A stretch of DNA of 24,547 nucleotides from Ophiothrix spiculata (lineage: Eukaryota; Echinodermata; Ophiuroidea; Amphilepidida; Ophiotrichidae), in the NCBI GenBank assembly GCA_000969725.1, contig JXSR01S045825.1; one strand, written 5' to 3'. Numbering within the stretch: the first letter of the stretch is position 1; every line of letters starts with the position of its first letter. Positions 10,312 to 18,856 of the stretch are shown here, piece after piece. Below the pieces are notes generated by a model. It saw only the letters and a list, made by a program, of their open reading frames with translations. It did no database searches and was not told where the DNA came from. Position numbers and translations under genes: made by a program.

Positions 10312-10715
10312 GAGACAAGGCCAAGGTTATGCCATTCACACTAATATAATTGCTCATGTAAAGCATGTTTGGGATCAACAACCTATTTATGATGTGGTTT
10401 GCTGGAAGGGATGAGTTGGTATACAGTTCTATATATTATATATCTTTGAATGTATACACATATCTAGAAACTCAAAGAGAGCTGGCCTGGCAATGGGAGG
10501 TCTCCTAAATGGTCTCTTCTTAAATTATGAAATATTACCACATTTCCTCATGTGTCAGACATGAAAGACCCCTTCCCCGGTATTGACTCATCACTTTCCC
10601 TTACTGTTGTCAACAAATGAGATTTTCTAACTACATCATAAATAGGTTATTGATCCCAATCATGAACTTAAGTAATTATCATTTAGTGTGATTGCTCTGA
10701 CCTTGGCCTTGTCAT
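10312..10715. mobile_element. MITE with ~100-bp inverted ends and a 10-bp palindromic target duplication
   Basis: The sequence AATAATTATT occurs directly on both sides (10302-10311 and 10716-10725). The left end GAGACAAGGCCAAGGTTA pairs with the right end, reverse-complemented ATGACAAGGCCAAGGTCA. The pairing goes on through TCACACTAA, GGGATCAA and AACCTATTTATGATGT for about 100 bp. Duplications of 9-10 bp and long inverted ends are usual for Mutator-like elements. The left junction forms a perfect 22-bp palindrome (10296-10317). No coding region is present. Confidence 0.82.
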
Positions 10716-11064
10716 AATAATTATTAAAGCATTTTGAAATAATGTTAACCTAATGCAAAGGACATCATTATCCATCTGAACAACTGAAAAGTGTTTTTCC
10801 AAAACTACTATGGTCAAAAAGCTGCCATATGTTATATTTGCAGAGATCATTTACCTGTTACTGTTTTATAAATTTTATAAAAGCACTGCAATGCACACAC
10901 AATAAGAAAAATTATTTCTTGGACTTATTAGTGAGTTTTGGAAAACTTGTCTTCAATTTGTATTGAATATTATAATCCCAGCAGGGTAGCGAACTATTGC
11001 CACCTGATCGTAAGTATGATAAGTAGCTCAACGCAATATGATGTAAAAATTTGTGTCAGAAGTG

Positions 11065-11092
11065 TTAAAGGGGCATTGGACAATTTCAGCAG
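11065..11092 (+). repeat. One end of a TTAA-type MITE (partner end not found)
   Basis: TTAA followed by AGGGGCATTGGACAATTTC resembles the left end of the element starting at 20551 (AAGAGGCATTGGACGAAAT). I could not find the opposite inverted end nearby. It may be a truncated copy that extends an unknown distance to the right. Confidence 0.45.
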
Positions 11093-11585
11093 CATCCCAA
11101 AACTTTTTTCCAACTTTTCCAGACATGTTGAGATTTTGACATCATTTAAGGTGAAACGATAGCAGTAATATTGGAAGCATGCAAAGTTTGATTGTCAAAT
11201 TCAACCCCTATTATCAAAATATTTAGATTTCCTTAAGTTCCCTTAATTATTAATTAAAATGAAATCTTAAATTGCCCATCAATAATAGCAAATTCAATTA
11301 AAAATTGAGATTTCTTTTGATTTATATGCAATGTTTTACAAATGAAACTTTCATGACGTATTGCTTCATTACACACTGCCAATTTGGCGCTTTGACAAAG
11401 TACTGATTGGCGATTTGACACTCTAAAAACAAAGAGGCACACAAATTCAAAAGTGACAGGCATGTCCGGACCTCAGAGGCAAAGGGGCATTTAGTGTAAG
11501 ATTTTGGTCAAAATAGGGGGTCATTAATTGTGAAAATCAAAAAAAAAAGGACAGGCCTTTGAGTGTGAAAATGGATGATTGGCTA

Positions 11586-12238
11586 CACTCTTAGAAGGCC
11601 GGGATCAAATATACGAGTAGTTTTCGGGATCATTTTATTTTGATCCTTTAAGGATCACTTTTGATCCTTTTGCGGATCACTTTTGATCCTTTTGCGGATC
11701 AATATATACAAATGGATCAAATTCACAAGGATAATTTTTGATCCTTTTTTAGGATCATTTTATTTTTATCCTTTTTGATTACAATATCAAAGTTTTGATC
11801 CGTATTTCTGGTTTACTTTGATACGGAAAGGATGAGCTCATATTTGATACCGCGTTTGGATCCAACGTATCTTTTGTTTCATATTTGAGTACAACCCAAT
11901 ATCCACTACACAGCGGGGAATGTATACAATGGTGTAACATATATAAATACGTTGATATCATCACACAGTCCGGCGTGGTCGAGTGGTTAGAGCGTTTGAC
12001 TTGTAATTACCAGCAGGTATGAGTGCGGCGTGAGTTCAAACCCTGCTAGCGTCACTTCAGTGTGATGGTTTTTGCAGGTCTTTTTTATAAGAAATATTTG
12101 ATCCTTTTTCGGATCAAAAATTTGGATCCTTTTTTTGGGATCACTTTGATCCTTAAAGGATAAGCTCATATTTGATACCTAAAAAGGATCAAAATTGATC
12201 CTTTTTGTCTCATATTTGATACTTTCTTTCTAAGAGTG
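11586..12238. mobile_element. TA-flanked MITE rich in GATCC motifs, with a tRNA-like core, 653 bp
   Basis: TA lies on both sides (11584-11585 and 12239-12240). The left end CACTCTTAGAAGG pairs with the right end, reverse-complemented CACTCTTAGAAAG. The subterminal regions carry over a dozen variants of GGATCACTTTTGATCCTTTT and CATATTTGATAC in both orientations, so the element can fold on itself repeatedly. A degenerate tRNA-like sequence occupies 11968-12053. A TA target fits Tc1/mariner-type elements, though other superfamilies also use TA. No transposase is present. Confidence 0.82.
11968..12053 (+). repeat. Degenerate class II tRNA-like sequence (SINE head or captured tRNA)
   Basis: An A-box-like TGGTCGAGTGG (11976-11986) and a B-box-like AGTTCAAACCC (12033-12043) have tRNA spacing. 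Between them CTTGTAA could be an anticodon loop with TGT, and about 15 bases resemble the long variable arm of Ser/Leu tRNAs. The acceptor and anticodon stems pair poorly, so this is not a working tRNA gene. The flanks CATCACAC and GTGTGATG are inverted around it. It could still act as an internal RNA polymerase III promoter. Confidence 0.65.
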
Positions 12239-12500
12239 TACAGTCAGCACTGAAATCCACGGTTCAAAGCAGAAATACAGGCATCAAAATAGGGATATTT
12301 TTTTCCCCATTAGTGTTCAGGCCTCTTCGGATTGTGAAGAAGACAAGAATTAGGACAATGACAGAAAATAGGGGTTATTAAGTGTAAGACTTGGAAAACA
12401 ATAGGGCATTGAGTGTGTAGAAGGTGTGAAAAAACAGGGTCATTGGGTTTCAGCTTGACGATAAAAAAGGGGGTCTATTGGTTTGCAGTCGCTATCCACC

Positions 12501-13048
12501 GACATGTGGGAGTGCCCCCCTAAAAATGTTCAAACACTACCTGGATATTGCATACAACCACTGCTCCCTCTTTACAGGCTTAAAAACGGCATGTATCGTT
12601 TTAAACTACAAATATTTCTACAACAAACATCTACATCTAAACAAATACTCAATAAAAGTTGCCGAACAGTCAATATCTGAGAATATAATACAACCTTGAC
12701 GCTTTTGAGAAAATGACCTTGAAAAACACAATACAATCCTGGCAACTAAAATAGAACGCAACGTTTAAGATTTGAGTTGTGTATCCAGTGCAAGTTTGTT
12801 CATCTTAATCTTAATTAATAAGTTAGTGCTGAAGCCAATATTTTTAATAAAGATATTCAAATTTCCTAATTAGCAAACGTTTAAAGAAGCAAATGATTTC
12901 TGATGGATAAGATTCAATATTTACACCAGAAAGAGTGCAATGGGGTACTGTTGATGGTATGTTCCTCAAACCACAAAACAAGAGCTCAGAGAAATATAAA
13001 AATGCACAAAAGAAAAATAAACAAATAAACAAAAAATATCGATCTTAC
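12501..13048. other. No gene or clear repeat
   Basis: AT-rich sequence without recognisable inverted or direct repeats. Small frames at 12478-12699 lack motifs. Confidence 0.5.
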
Positions 13049-13087
13049 CTTGGGAAGCACCGTTTTGGTCAAAGCCGGGTCCAAAGC
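13049..13087 (-). CDS. Candidate 39-nt internal exon, unidentified protein
   Basis: On the minus strand the segment is bordered by TTATCTATTTGCAG, a good 3' splice site, and by CCCAAG/GTAAGATC, a near-consensus 5' splice site. The 39 bases are visibly GC-richer than the flanks. Two of three frames are open. In phase 1 it reads F-G-P-G-F-D-Q-N-G-A-S-Q, leaving G to join the CA of the candidate exon at 3732-3822. In phase 0 it reads A-L-D-P-A-L-T-K-T-V-L-P-K. Its length is a multiple of three, so it could be skipped without a frameshift. It has the best-looking splice borders in the window, but one short exon without a homologue is weak evidence for a gene. Confidence 0.38.
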
Positions 13088-13834
13088 CTGCAAATAGATA
13101 ATAACATCCATGGTTACAAGAAATATTCACTAAAATAGCTGCTATCTTCCACTGATCCTAGTTATGGAGGAAACACTTGTGAGCGAGTTGGATTTATGTG
13201 TGCCACTATGTCAAGCCTAGTTCTCCTATAGTATTAGTAATGTTAGATTCCAGCGCTCACTCGCTGTGCTATCTTTACATAGCCTTGGCTTGTATGTATG
13301 TCTATTATGAGGGGCATTCAAAAAGTTAATGGCTTGAGGTAGAAGTAGCTAAGCTATGCTGTTGTGATTGATGTTATGTAGTTCAACACAATTGATGAAT
13401 ATATGGAAAGTTACAACTCAATTGATGAATATATGGAAGTTTCAAGTATATATATGCTTTATTTTTTTTTATGGCAACTTGAAACATATATACCAGTTAG
13501 GGGCTTCTGAAAGTTGATTTTTATCTTGAAATTTGAAGAAACAACAAACAGGCCGTGCATTAACCTTAAAATCTCTCTCCCAGGTGCTACACCAAATGAA
13601 TTCAACAACAACAAGGTGTCAACACTTAAGAAAGATTACTCCTTCGAATAGCATGAAAAGAATGGGCAACCTATTTCAAAAATGTCGGGGAGGAAATGGA
13701 TGTGAGTGTTTGTTTCTGGTCACCCTCGCGTGTTTCTGTTAAGTTACATTTTTCCCGCATTATTTTTTTTTTTGTATTTCGTATCAAAAAATCTTTATTT
13801 TTGATAAATAAAACAATTCTGTAAAAAAACTTAC
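13088..13834. other. No gene; short direct repeat and possible mariner-end fragments
   Basis: A 20-bp identical repeat, CAATTGATGAATATATGGAA, occurs at 13389-13408 and 13419-13438. GAGGGGCATTCAAAAAGTTA (near 13310) and TAGGGGCTTCTGAAAGTTGA (near 13498) resemble mariner inverted ends. Both point the same way and no transposase frame lies between them. A GTTTCAAG-centred imperfect inverted repeat spans about 13435-13495. Confidence 0.4.
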
Positions 13835-13918
13835 TGGAGACTTGCGTAAAAAACTCAATTACAATAAATCGTTCATATGGGAGAGCCAGCAAAATATTCA
13901 GCGCTTCTAAGATACTGG
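13835..13918 (-). CDS. Candidate 84-nt exon, hydrophobic, low confidence
   Basis: The minus strand has a strong donor, CTCCA/GTAAGTTTTT, below 13835. An open frame behind it encodes S-I-L-E-A-L-N-I-L-L-A-L-P-Y-E-R-F, then I-V-I-E-F-F-T-Q-V-S. Possible acceptors are CAAG above 13918 or CCAG above 13914; neither has a good pyrimidine tract. With the first, the exon is phase 1 at both ends and joins the 39-nt candidate as A/GC (Ser). The hydrophobic run could be a membrane or amphipathic helix. Chance is quite possible. Confidence 0.18.
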
Positions 13919-13988
13919 CTTGAAACTATGGTCCACAACAATATTACCCTACACAGAATTTACAGTCATACAGCGGTCGAACAACATA

Positions 13989-14261
13989 AAGCTGAATTCA
14001 TACTCGAAACGCAATGCGTTGCGTTTCCGATAATTTTCACCGCAAACGGCACCGCAAATGAATTCACAGTCAAAACGCAAACGGACTGCGGCAGCCGATC
14101 ACATGAAAACGCAATGGAAAGTTGAGCTTTGCTCAACTCGGTTTGCGGTGACGCAAGTGGTGTTGCGTTTTGGTATCGATTGATCGGAACTCCTCAAATC
14201 TGTTACTGCACATGCTCGGTGCGTCGTGCGTTTGCGTTTGCGTCGAGTCTGAATTCAGCTT
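13989..14261. mobile_element. TA-flanked MITE with AAGCTGAATTCA ends, 273 bp
   Basis: TA lies on each side (13987-13988 and 14262-14263). The left end AAGCTGAATTCATACTCGAA pairs with the right end, reverse-complemented AAGCTGAATTCAGACTCGAC. Inside are many ACGCAA and CGCAAACG motifs in both orientations and a TTGAGC/GCTCAA hairpin near the centre. The high CpG content sets it apart from its flanks. The TA target suggests a Tc1/mariner-like origin, but no enzyme is encoded. Confidence 0.78.
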
Positions 14262-15111
14262 TACATGAATGTTGCAGCTCATCTCTTTCTATCTTATGTC
14301 ACAAACTTTATTGAACACCCCTCGTACCTATAGTGCATTGTGTACTAGTACGCAGGTGGACTTCAATGTAAGTTTTATTTTTCGGTTTGCCATGGTCGGT
14401 GTACACAGCTGTAGATTTTATCACTAGTTTCAATTTTCTGATGAGACGATTTTAAAAGAAATGAATATGTAATTAAGCAATATTTGTAAAACAATACAGG
14501 GAGAAACTTGAACAAAAATTATACTGGTTCTCTGAATCTAAAAAATCCCAACAATTTTCTGCATATCTTATGACTTGGTTTTATTGACCTATGGCCCAAG
14601 TTTGGTATCCATCAAAGTATTTAGTACAAAAGGCAAATTTTAACTCTTTTTAAAACAACAGACAACAATGGACACCACATCTCGTCCATCTCGGTAAATT
14701 CCATTTGGCAGCTGAATGCCAGGGCTGAATGACACTGCATCTTGCTTTGATTCACCTTTATACTTATATAGTCAAATTCAATCCAATATTAGCTCTATTT
14801 GAGGTGAAAAACTCAAAACAAAGAGAAACATGTCTTATAATTGTCCAAGAGTGATATTTCAGAGGAACTACTAGTATAGCCAAGATGTATAAAAGTTGGG
14901 AAGTTACACAAATGCAATACTGTGAAATAGAGTTAGTTTTTAAAACATGTTGACTTCCGAGTTAAAAGTCAATGATTCTGTAGACTTGTTCAAATTATGA
15001 AAAATCATGGGCAATCCTTTCAAGTCTAGCCTTTAAAACGTTCACTGGTAATATGTTACCATATAGCTTTGAAATAAGTCCATCATGTAATGAAATTTAC
15101 CATTGCCAAAT
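14262..15111. other. No gene called; one protein-like minus frame noted
   Basis: Mostly unique AT-rich sequence. At about 14655-14785 on the minus strand an open frame of about 42 codons ends in TAA. It includes S-P-G-I-Q-L-P-N-G-I-Y-R-D-G-R-D-V-V and is GC-richer than its surroundings. Its acceptor-like GATGCAG lacks a pyrimidine tract, and the following sequence looks like repeat DNA, so it is not annotated as coding. Confidence 0.45.
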
Positions 15112-15935
15112 TGAATGTGCTGAAATTTGAAACCTATGGCATGGGGAAATGCAATTTGAGATAGCAACCAAAATCCCAAATAGCCTAGACTCTATATTGG
15201 TGCATGGACAGAGATTGATTACTATGATTAGCTTTGTTTGTGAGGGAGGCCTCAGGAAAATACATGCTGTTGCTAACAGCAGTATCTTGTAAAAATATTG
15301 GTCATTGGTATTTTGTGTATAGTCACCATCAGCAACTGGTAGGTTGAGAATAAGTTCCTGATGTGAAATATGAAACCTGTGGCATGAGTGGAAATGCAAT
15401 TTGAGATAGCAACCAACATCCCAAATAGACTAGAACCTATATTGGTGCATGGACAGAGATTAAAGCAATACTATAAAGTGTTAAAATGAAGCACCCTCTG
15501 TCACCCATGACTTTTGATTTTTTTAGCTTATTTGATTTGTTTATGGTAGATATGAATACCCTCCAAACGATTTGGCTTTAATATGCTTACTTTTTCTGTT
15601 ATGGCCATTTGTTGCATTAAATTCGGGATCCCAAATTTAATTGCCCATGTATTAGTATAGGAAAGCAAGCATGCGCTTTTTATCCATTTTTCGGTGGCAA
15701 GGCAAGTTTTTGACAAAATACATTTGAAAACGCTTTTACATAGTCACATTCCCTCATTTCATACTGTTTTTACTCAAAACCATTTCTGATCAAAATCCTA
15801 TAGTATTGCTATAATGACTATGATTAGCTTTGTAAGGGAGGCTTCAGGAAAATACATGCAGTTGCTTACAGCAGTATCTTGTAAAAATATCGGTCATTGG
15901 TATTTTGTGTATAGTCACCATCAGCAACTGGTCAG
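15112..15935 (+). repeat. Tandem ~245-bp repeat, two units, second one interrupted
   Basis: Unit 1 (about 15112-15340) and unit 2 (about 15357-15463 plus 15815-15930) share GCAATTTGAGATAGCAACCA, ATATTGGTGCATGGACAGAG, GCAGTATCTTGTAAAAATAT and AGTCACCATCAGCAACTGG. The offset is 245 bp. A third, partial copy is at 17041-17162. Unit 2 is split by a TTAA-type MITE. The 100-codon minus frame at 15097-15399 is a by-product of this repeat. Confidence 0.8.
15464..15810. mobile_element. TTAA-type MITE, 347 bp, inside tandem unit 2
   Basis: The left flank is TTAA (15460-15463); the right flank is ATAA (15811-15814), one base changed. The ends AGCAATACTATAAAGTGTT and, reverse-complemented, AGCAATACTATAGGATTTT are inverted. 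Sister units show the uninterrupted site as GATTGATGACTA or GATTGATTACTA, so the insertion point is fixed independently. The interior has no coding frame. Confidence 0.75.
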
Positions 15936-15945
15936 TGACACCCTA

Positions 15946-16164
15946 CCGAGTGGCATCCACTCGTCCAATTCAACTACTGATTTTACGAATGTTCATCGCA
16001 ATTACCGTTTTTTCTTTTTACTAGCTTGCCAAATATGGTCAGAAATATTTTGGCAATGTTTTAATTACATAGTATGATGATTTGAAAATATGAAGAATGG
16101 AGATATACATTAATTTAAAGGATTCGTCAGTCTGCAAGTAGTTGAATTGGACGAGTGGATACGG
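15946..16164. mobile_element. TA-flanked short inverted-repeat element, 219 bp
   Basis: The left part ATCCACTCGTCCAATTCAAC and its right partner (reverse complement of 16137-16160) pair perfectly for over 20 bp. The outer ends are CCGAGTGGCATCCACTCG on the left and, reverse-complemented, CCGTATCCACTCG on the right, with TA outside each. The left end holds an extra internal hairpin, CGAGTGG/CCACTCG. Confidence 0.65.
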
Positions 16165-16335
16165 TACCTTAGATGATTTTAAAGGTGTAGGTTCTGATCA
16201 CATTCTCATCCCCAGGGCTCAACCGGAAGTACATTTTTTGATGCCAAATGAAAGCCCATATTTTTCTGTTTATGAATCAAAAATTTCACCTCCAAATTCT
16301 TTTTAGTTTTGGAGATATAGCACAAAATGTAAAAT

Positions 16336-16393
16336 TAATTGGTATATCTATTTTACATTTCTTTTAATTGGTATATCTATTTTACATTTCTTT
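16336..16393 (+). repeat. Perfect 29-bp tandem duplication next to the hAT-like copy
   Basis: Two identical 29-bp units (16336-16364 and 16365-16393) begin TAATTGGTATATC and end ACATTTCTTT. The second ends exactly at the hAT-like element, and its last 8 bp are the target duplication. Confidence 0.9.
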
Positions 16394-16829
16394 CAGAGGA
16401 GGGTGGTCGTGGCAACTATTGCATGGTTGCCGTTCTTATCGTATACGGTCCCCGGCTGCGTCGATGTGACTCATGTCCTATACCGCCTCTATAAGAAACA
16501 TCGTGGGAAAATACAACTTACGGGATCGTGTGGGATTGCCGCTAAAATTATATTGCTAATCGGTAAAAAATATGATAACATATGTAAAAAGTGGGGTTCA
16601 CGCGTGAACCCCAGCGGATTTAGGATAACATAATTATGCTAATTACGATAAGAACACTTTTGTAGTTTTTTGAGGAGAGGTAAAAATATGATCTTTGTAA
16701 TTATTTTCTTCAATACGTGAGTCACGTGACCCAATAGAAATACACGTAGATCGTTCCCTAAATTTGCGTTTTGAAAATCCCTCAACCCTAAATCTAGGAT
16801 CTTCTGTAAATCGTGTCCGCCGCCGCCTG
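16394..16829 (+). mobile_element. hAT-like MITE copy A, 436 bp
   Basis: The direct 8-bp repeat ATTTCTTT flanks it (16386-16393 and 16830-16837). It begins CAGAGGAGGGTGG and ends CCGCCGCCTG, the CAG...CTG termini and 8-bp duplication expected of hAT elements. The sequence is GC-richer than its surroundings. A second copy lies in reverse at 17163-17569. No transposase is encoded; the 76-codon frame at 16403-16633 is incidental. Confidence 0.88.
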
Positions 16830-17040
16830 ATTTCTTTTGTATTTACATAACAGCCTCATCCCCAGGGTTGCATACTTTCTTTTGCCTCTCAAGAGAAAAC
16901 AAGTCACAAGCTAAGGTTGAAACCTTGCACAATGCATTTCAGAGGTCAAAGTCAATCAGTTAAAAGTATATTTTACAAATCCTAAAAAAGGAACCTACAC
17001 CTTTAAGGGGAAAAAATCCAACATGTAGATACCATTGCAC

Positions 17041-17162
17041 GTGACATATGAAACCTGTGGCATGAGTGGTAATGCAATTTGGGAAAACCACATCCCAAAT
17101 AGACTAGAATCTATTATATTGGTGCTGTGTGGCAAAGATTGATGACTACAATTAACTTTGTG
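17041..17162 (+). repeat. Third, partial copy of the ~245-bp repeat
   Basis: GAAACCTGTGGCATGAGTGG, CATCCCAAATAGACTAGAA and GATTGATGACTA match units at 15112-15935. The copy is broken by hAT-like copy B and continues for about a dozen recognisable bases after it (GCTTTGTGAGAG). Confidence 0.75.
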
Positions 17163-17569
17163 CAGGCGGCATAGGACACGATTTACTGAAGCGAGTAGAT
17201 TTAGGGACGAGGGATTTTTAAAACGTAAATTTAGGATACATTTTACATGTATTTCTATTGGGTCACGTATTGAAGAAAATATACAAAAATCCTATTTTTA
17301 CAAAAGTGTTCTTATAGTAATAAACATAATTATGTTATTCCAAATCCGCTGGGGTCCACTCATGAACCCGACTGTTTGTAGATTTTATCATATTTTTTAC
17401 CGATTAGGAATATAATTTTAGTGACCACGCCGGCACATCCTGGAAGTTGTATTTTTCCACGAGTTTTCCAATGGCTTACGCCAGAGGCGGTGTAGGATGT
17501 CACGCAGCCTGGGATCGACTATGATAACGTATGGCAACCAGTAACAGTTGCCACGGCCACCCTCCTCTG
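17163..17569 (-). mobile_element. hAT-like MITE copy B, 407 bp, inverted relative to copy A
   Basis: Flanks are ACTTTGTG (17155-17162) and GCTTTGTG (17570-17577), an 8-bp duplication with one mismatch. Sister repeat units contain GATTAGCTTTGT at this point, confirming an insertion. Reverse-complemented it starts CAGAGGAGGGTGGCCGTGGC, like copy A, and stays alignable throughout, for example GGTAAAAAATATGATAA. The two copies are about 330 bp apart and could fold into a long hairpin in RNA. Confidence 0.85.
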
Positions 17570-17866
17570 GCTTTGTGAGAGTACCTCTTGTTCAGAGCCA
17601 AGTTAGGGTCAGTTTATACTTCTATTTGAGTTACCAAATATTTTGTGTAAGTCTTTGTTATTACATTAATTCCAATGCATCTTCTAATCAATAAGGGATG
17701 CTTGGTGTTGTAAACCACCAAACATTTGACATCAAATAAAGTACAAGTGTGGAATATTTTTCATCTTCAAGTTGCCATTATTATTAAAAAAAACCATTGG
17801 AATTATATGTCAGATTACAAGATAACAAGGACTTGTCGCACCATTATAAACTGACTCTTACTTCAT

Positions 17867-17941
17867 AGCACCAAACAAGTCAGAACAAGTCAGCACCAAA
17901 CCAGTCTGAACAAATCAGCACCAAAACAATCAGAGCAATTC
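17867..17941 (+). repeat. 25-bp minisatellite, three units
   Basis: Units starting AGCACCAAA at 17867, 17892 and 17917 each continue CAAGTCAGAACAAGTC with a few changes. The array is frame-broken in both directions and is not coding. Confidence 0.9.
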
Positions 17942-17969
17942 ACAGTCACAGCCTCTTAAAAAGTTTTAA

Positions 17970-18508
17970 AGGGACTGGCCTAGATTCTTCAACTAATTTT
18001 TTACCTGCATATTTTTTTACTTGAATCGATAGAACATGATTATAGTAATATAACCTACAAGTAGATTCCCATGATTTTGAGTAATATTGGAGAAAATTGC
18101 AATTCTAATTCTTTACCTACTTTAATTTTTTTCGCCGGCAAAATAAAGTGGTGTGAAAACAGTGTTTCTAGTTTGAAAACTGAAAAAAATCTTGTTTCTA
18201 CACTTGTGATGGCCAAAAAAATTATTTTTGATGAAATTGTTTCTCTTTTAATATGATTTAAATTATCTCCAGGAGCTTTGTTTGATCTTTTATCTGGTAA
18301 ATCCATATGGGGTACAAAAGTTAGGATTTAGGGAACATAGGATAGCCACACCACCGTCAAAGAATGATATATTGCATATTAATTCTCTCTCAATTTGAGC
18401 CATGTGTGTGTAAATTTTTGCACTTTTTTGGATTTTACTATACTTTTAAGCTTTGTTTAGAGCATTTCCATAAATATTTAATTCTAGGTGGAATCTAGGC
18501 TAGTCCCT
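17970..18508. mobile_element. TTAA-flanked MITE, 539 bp
   Basis: TTAA is at 17966-17969 and 18509-18512. The left end AGGGACTGGCCTAGATTC and the right end, reverse-complemented AGGGACTAGCCTAGATTC, differ at one base. The interior is AT-rich with short frames on both strands and no transposase motif. Confidence 0.88.
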
Positions 18509-18564
18509 TTAAAGATCACCAAGAAGAAATACAGCCAGGAACATTAATTTCATTATTGTGACCC

Positions 18565-18800
18565 TTAACCTTAACCCTGAATTGTGAGATGATCTGTTTT
18601 CTAGTCAAAGTTCAACTACGTCAGAGGAGGAAAAAATCATATTTTCACAAGGATTCGAACCCATGACCTCTGGCTTCCCAAGCGAGGCACACCATTAGCA
18701 GGCCACCATGGGTCTGCTGCCCGGGCACCGATTTGGTCCACATATGCAACCTTTACCTATGACGTATTCGGACTTAAGCGCATTTTTGTGATTTTTGACA
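18565..18800 (-). repeat. tRNA-derived repeat (SINE-like), copy 1
   Basis: Read on the minus strand, TGGCCTGCTAATGG (18692-18705) is an A-box-like motif and GGTTCGAATCC (18651-18661) a perfect B box. Between them CTCGC/TTGGGAA/GCCAG forms an anticodon arm with one mismatch and anticodon GGG (Pro). The T stem does not pair, so it is not a working tRNA. The repeat also has a conserved 5' extension with GGTGCCCGGGCAGCAGACCC. It ends in a GGTTAAGGTTAAGGG tail, which would suit a SINE 3' end. Confidence 0.72.
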
Positions 18801-18856
18801 GTGAGCTTTAGGTGACTTCCAGTTCAATTAGGTTTAGTGCACATCCCGTAAGCATT

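Larger units (their letters stand above)
11470..12500 (+). repeat. Diverged ~35-bp minisatellite, split by a TA element
   Basis: At 11478-11580 and again at 12340-12490, loosely spaced units read roughly GGGGCATTNAGTGTAAGA, then a TTGGAAAAAATA-like segment. Examples are GGGGCATTTAGTGTAAGA, GGGTTATTAAGTGTAAGA, AGGGCATTGAGTGTGTAG and AGGGTCATTGGGTTTCAG. The 653-bp element at 11586-12238 interrupts the array. The array ends close to TGTGGGAGTGCCCCCC, which resembles the end of a poly-G MITE. Confidence 0.6.
16183..17002. mobile_element. TTAA-flanked element, 820 bp including a nested hAT-like MITE
   Basis: TTAA is at 16179-16182 and 17003-17006. The left end AGGTGTAGGTTC matches the reverse complement of the right end, AGGTGTAGGTTCC. 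The direct repeat CTCATCCCCAGGG occurs at 16205-16217 and 16855-16867. The 436-bp hAT-like copy at 16394-16829 sits inside, so the host element was about 376 bp and is older. Confidence 0.72.

Noticed and set aside
11968-12053. Functional tRNA gene
   Set aside because: Acceptor and anticodon stems do not pair properly; only the A and B boxes are recognisable.
13310-13520. Mariner element
   Set aside because: The two end-like sequences are in direct rather than inverted orientation and no transposase frame lies between.
14655-14785. Minus frame with L-P-N-G-I-Y-R-D-G-R-D and a faint likeness to anoctamin N-terminal segments
   Set aside because: The likeness is limited to a few residues, there is no acceptable splice acceptor or donor, and the surrounding sequence looks like repeat DNA.
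15097-15399. 100-codon minus-strand frame
   Set aside because: It lies within the ~245-bp tandem repeat, the other units do not keep the frame, and it has no motif.
16403-16633. 76-codon plus-strand frame
   Set aside because: It falls inside hAT-like MITE copy A; copy B does not preserve it.
16394-17569. A single foldback element with ~410-bp arms
   Set aside because: Each arm has CAG...CTG ends and its own distinct 8-bp target duplication, so they are two insertions.
17861-17960. Minus-strand exon before the GAA/GTAAGAG donor
   Set aside because: All three frames carry stops; the segment is a 25-bp minisatellite.
18648-18712. Functional tRNA-Pro gene
   Set aside because: The T stem is unpaired, there is a second degenerate copy, and both sit inside a longer repeat.
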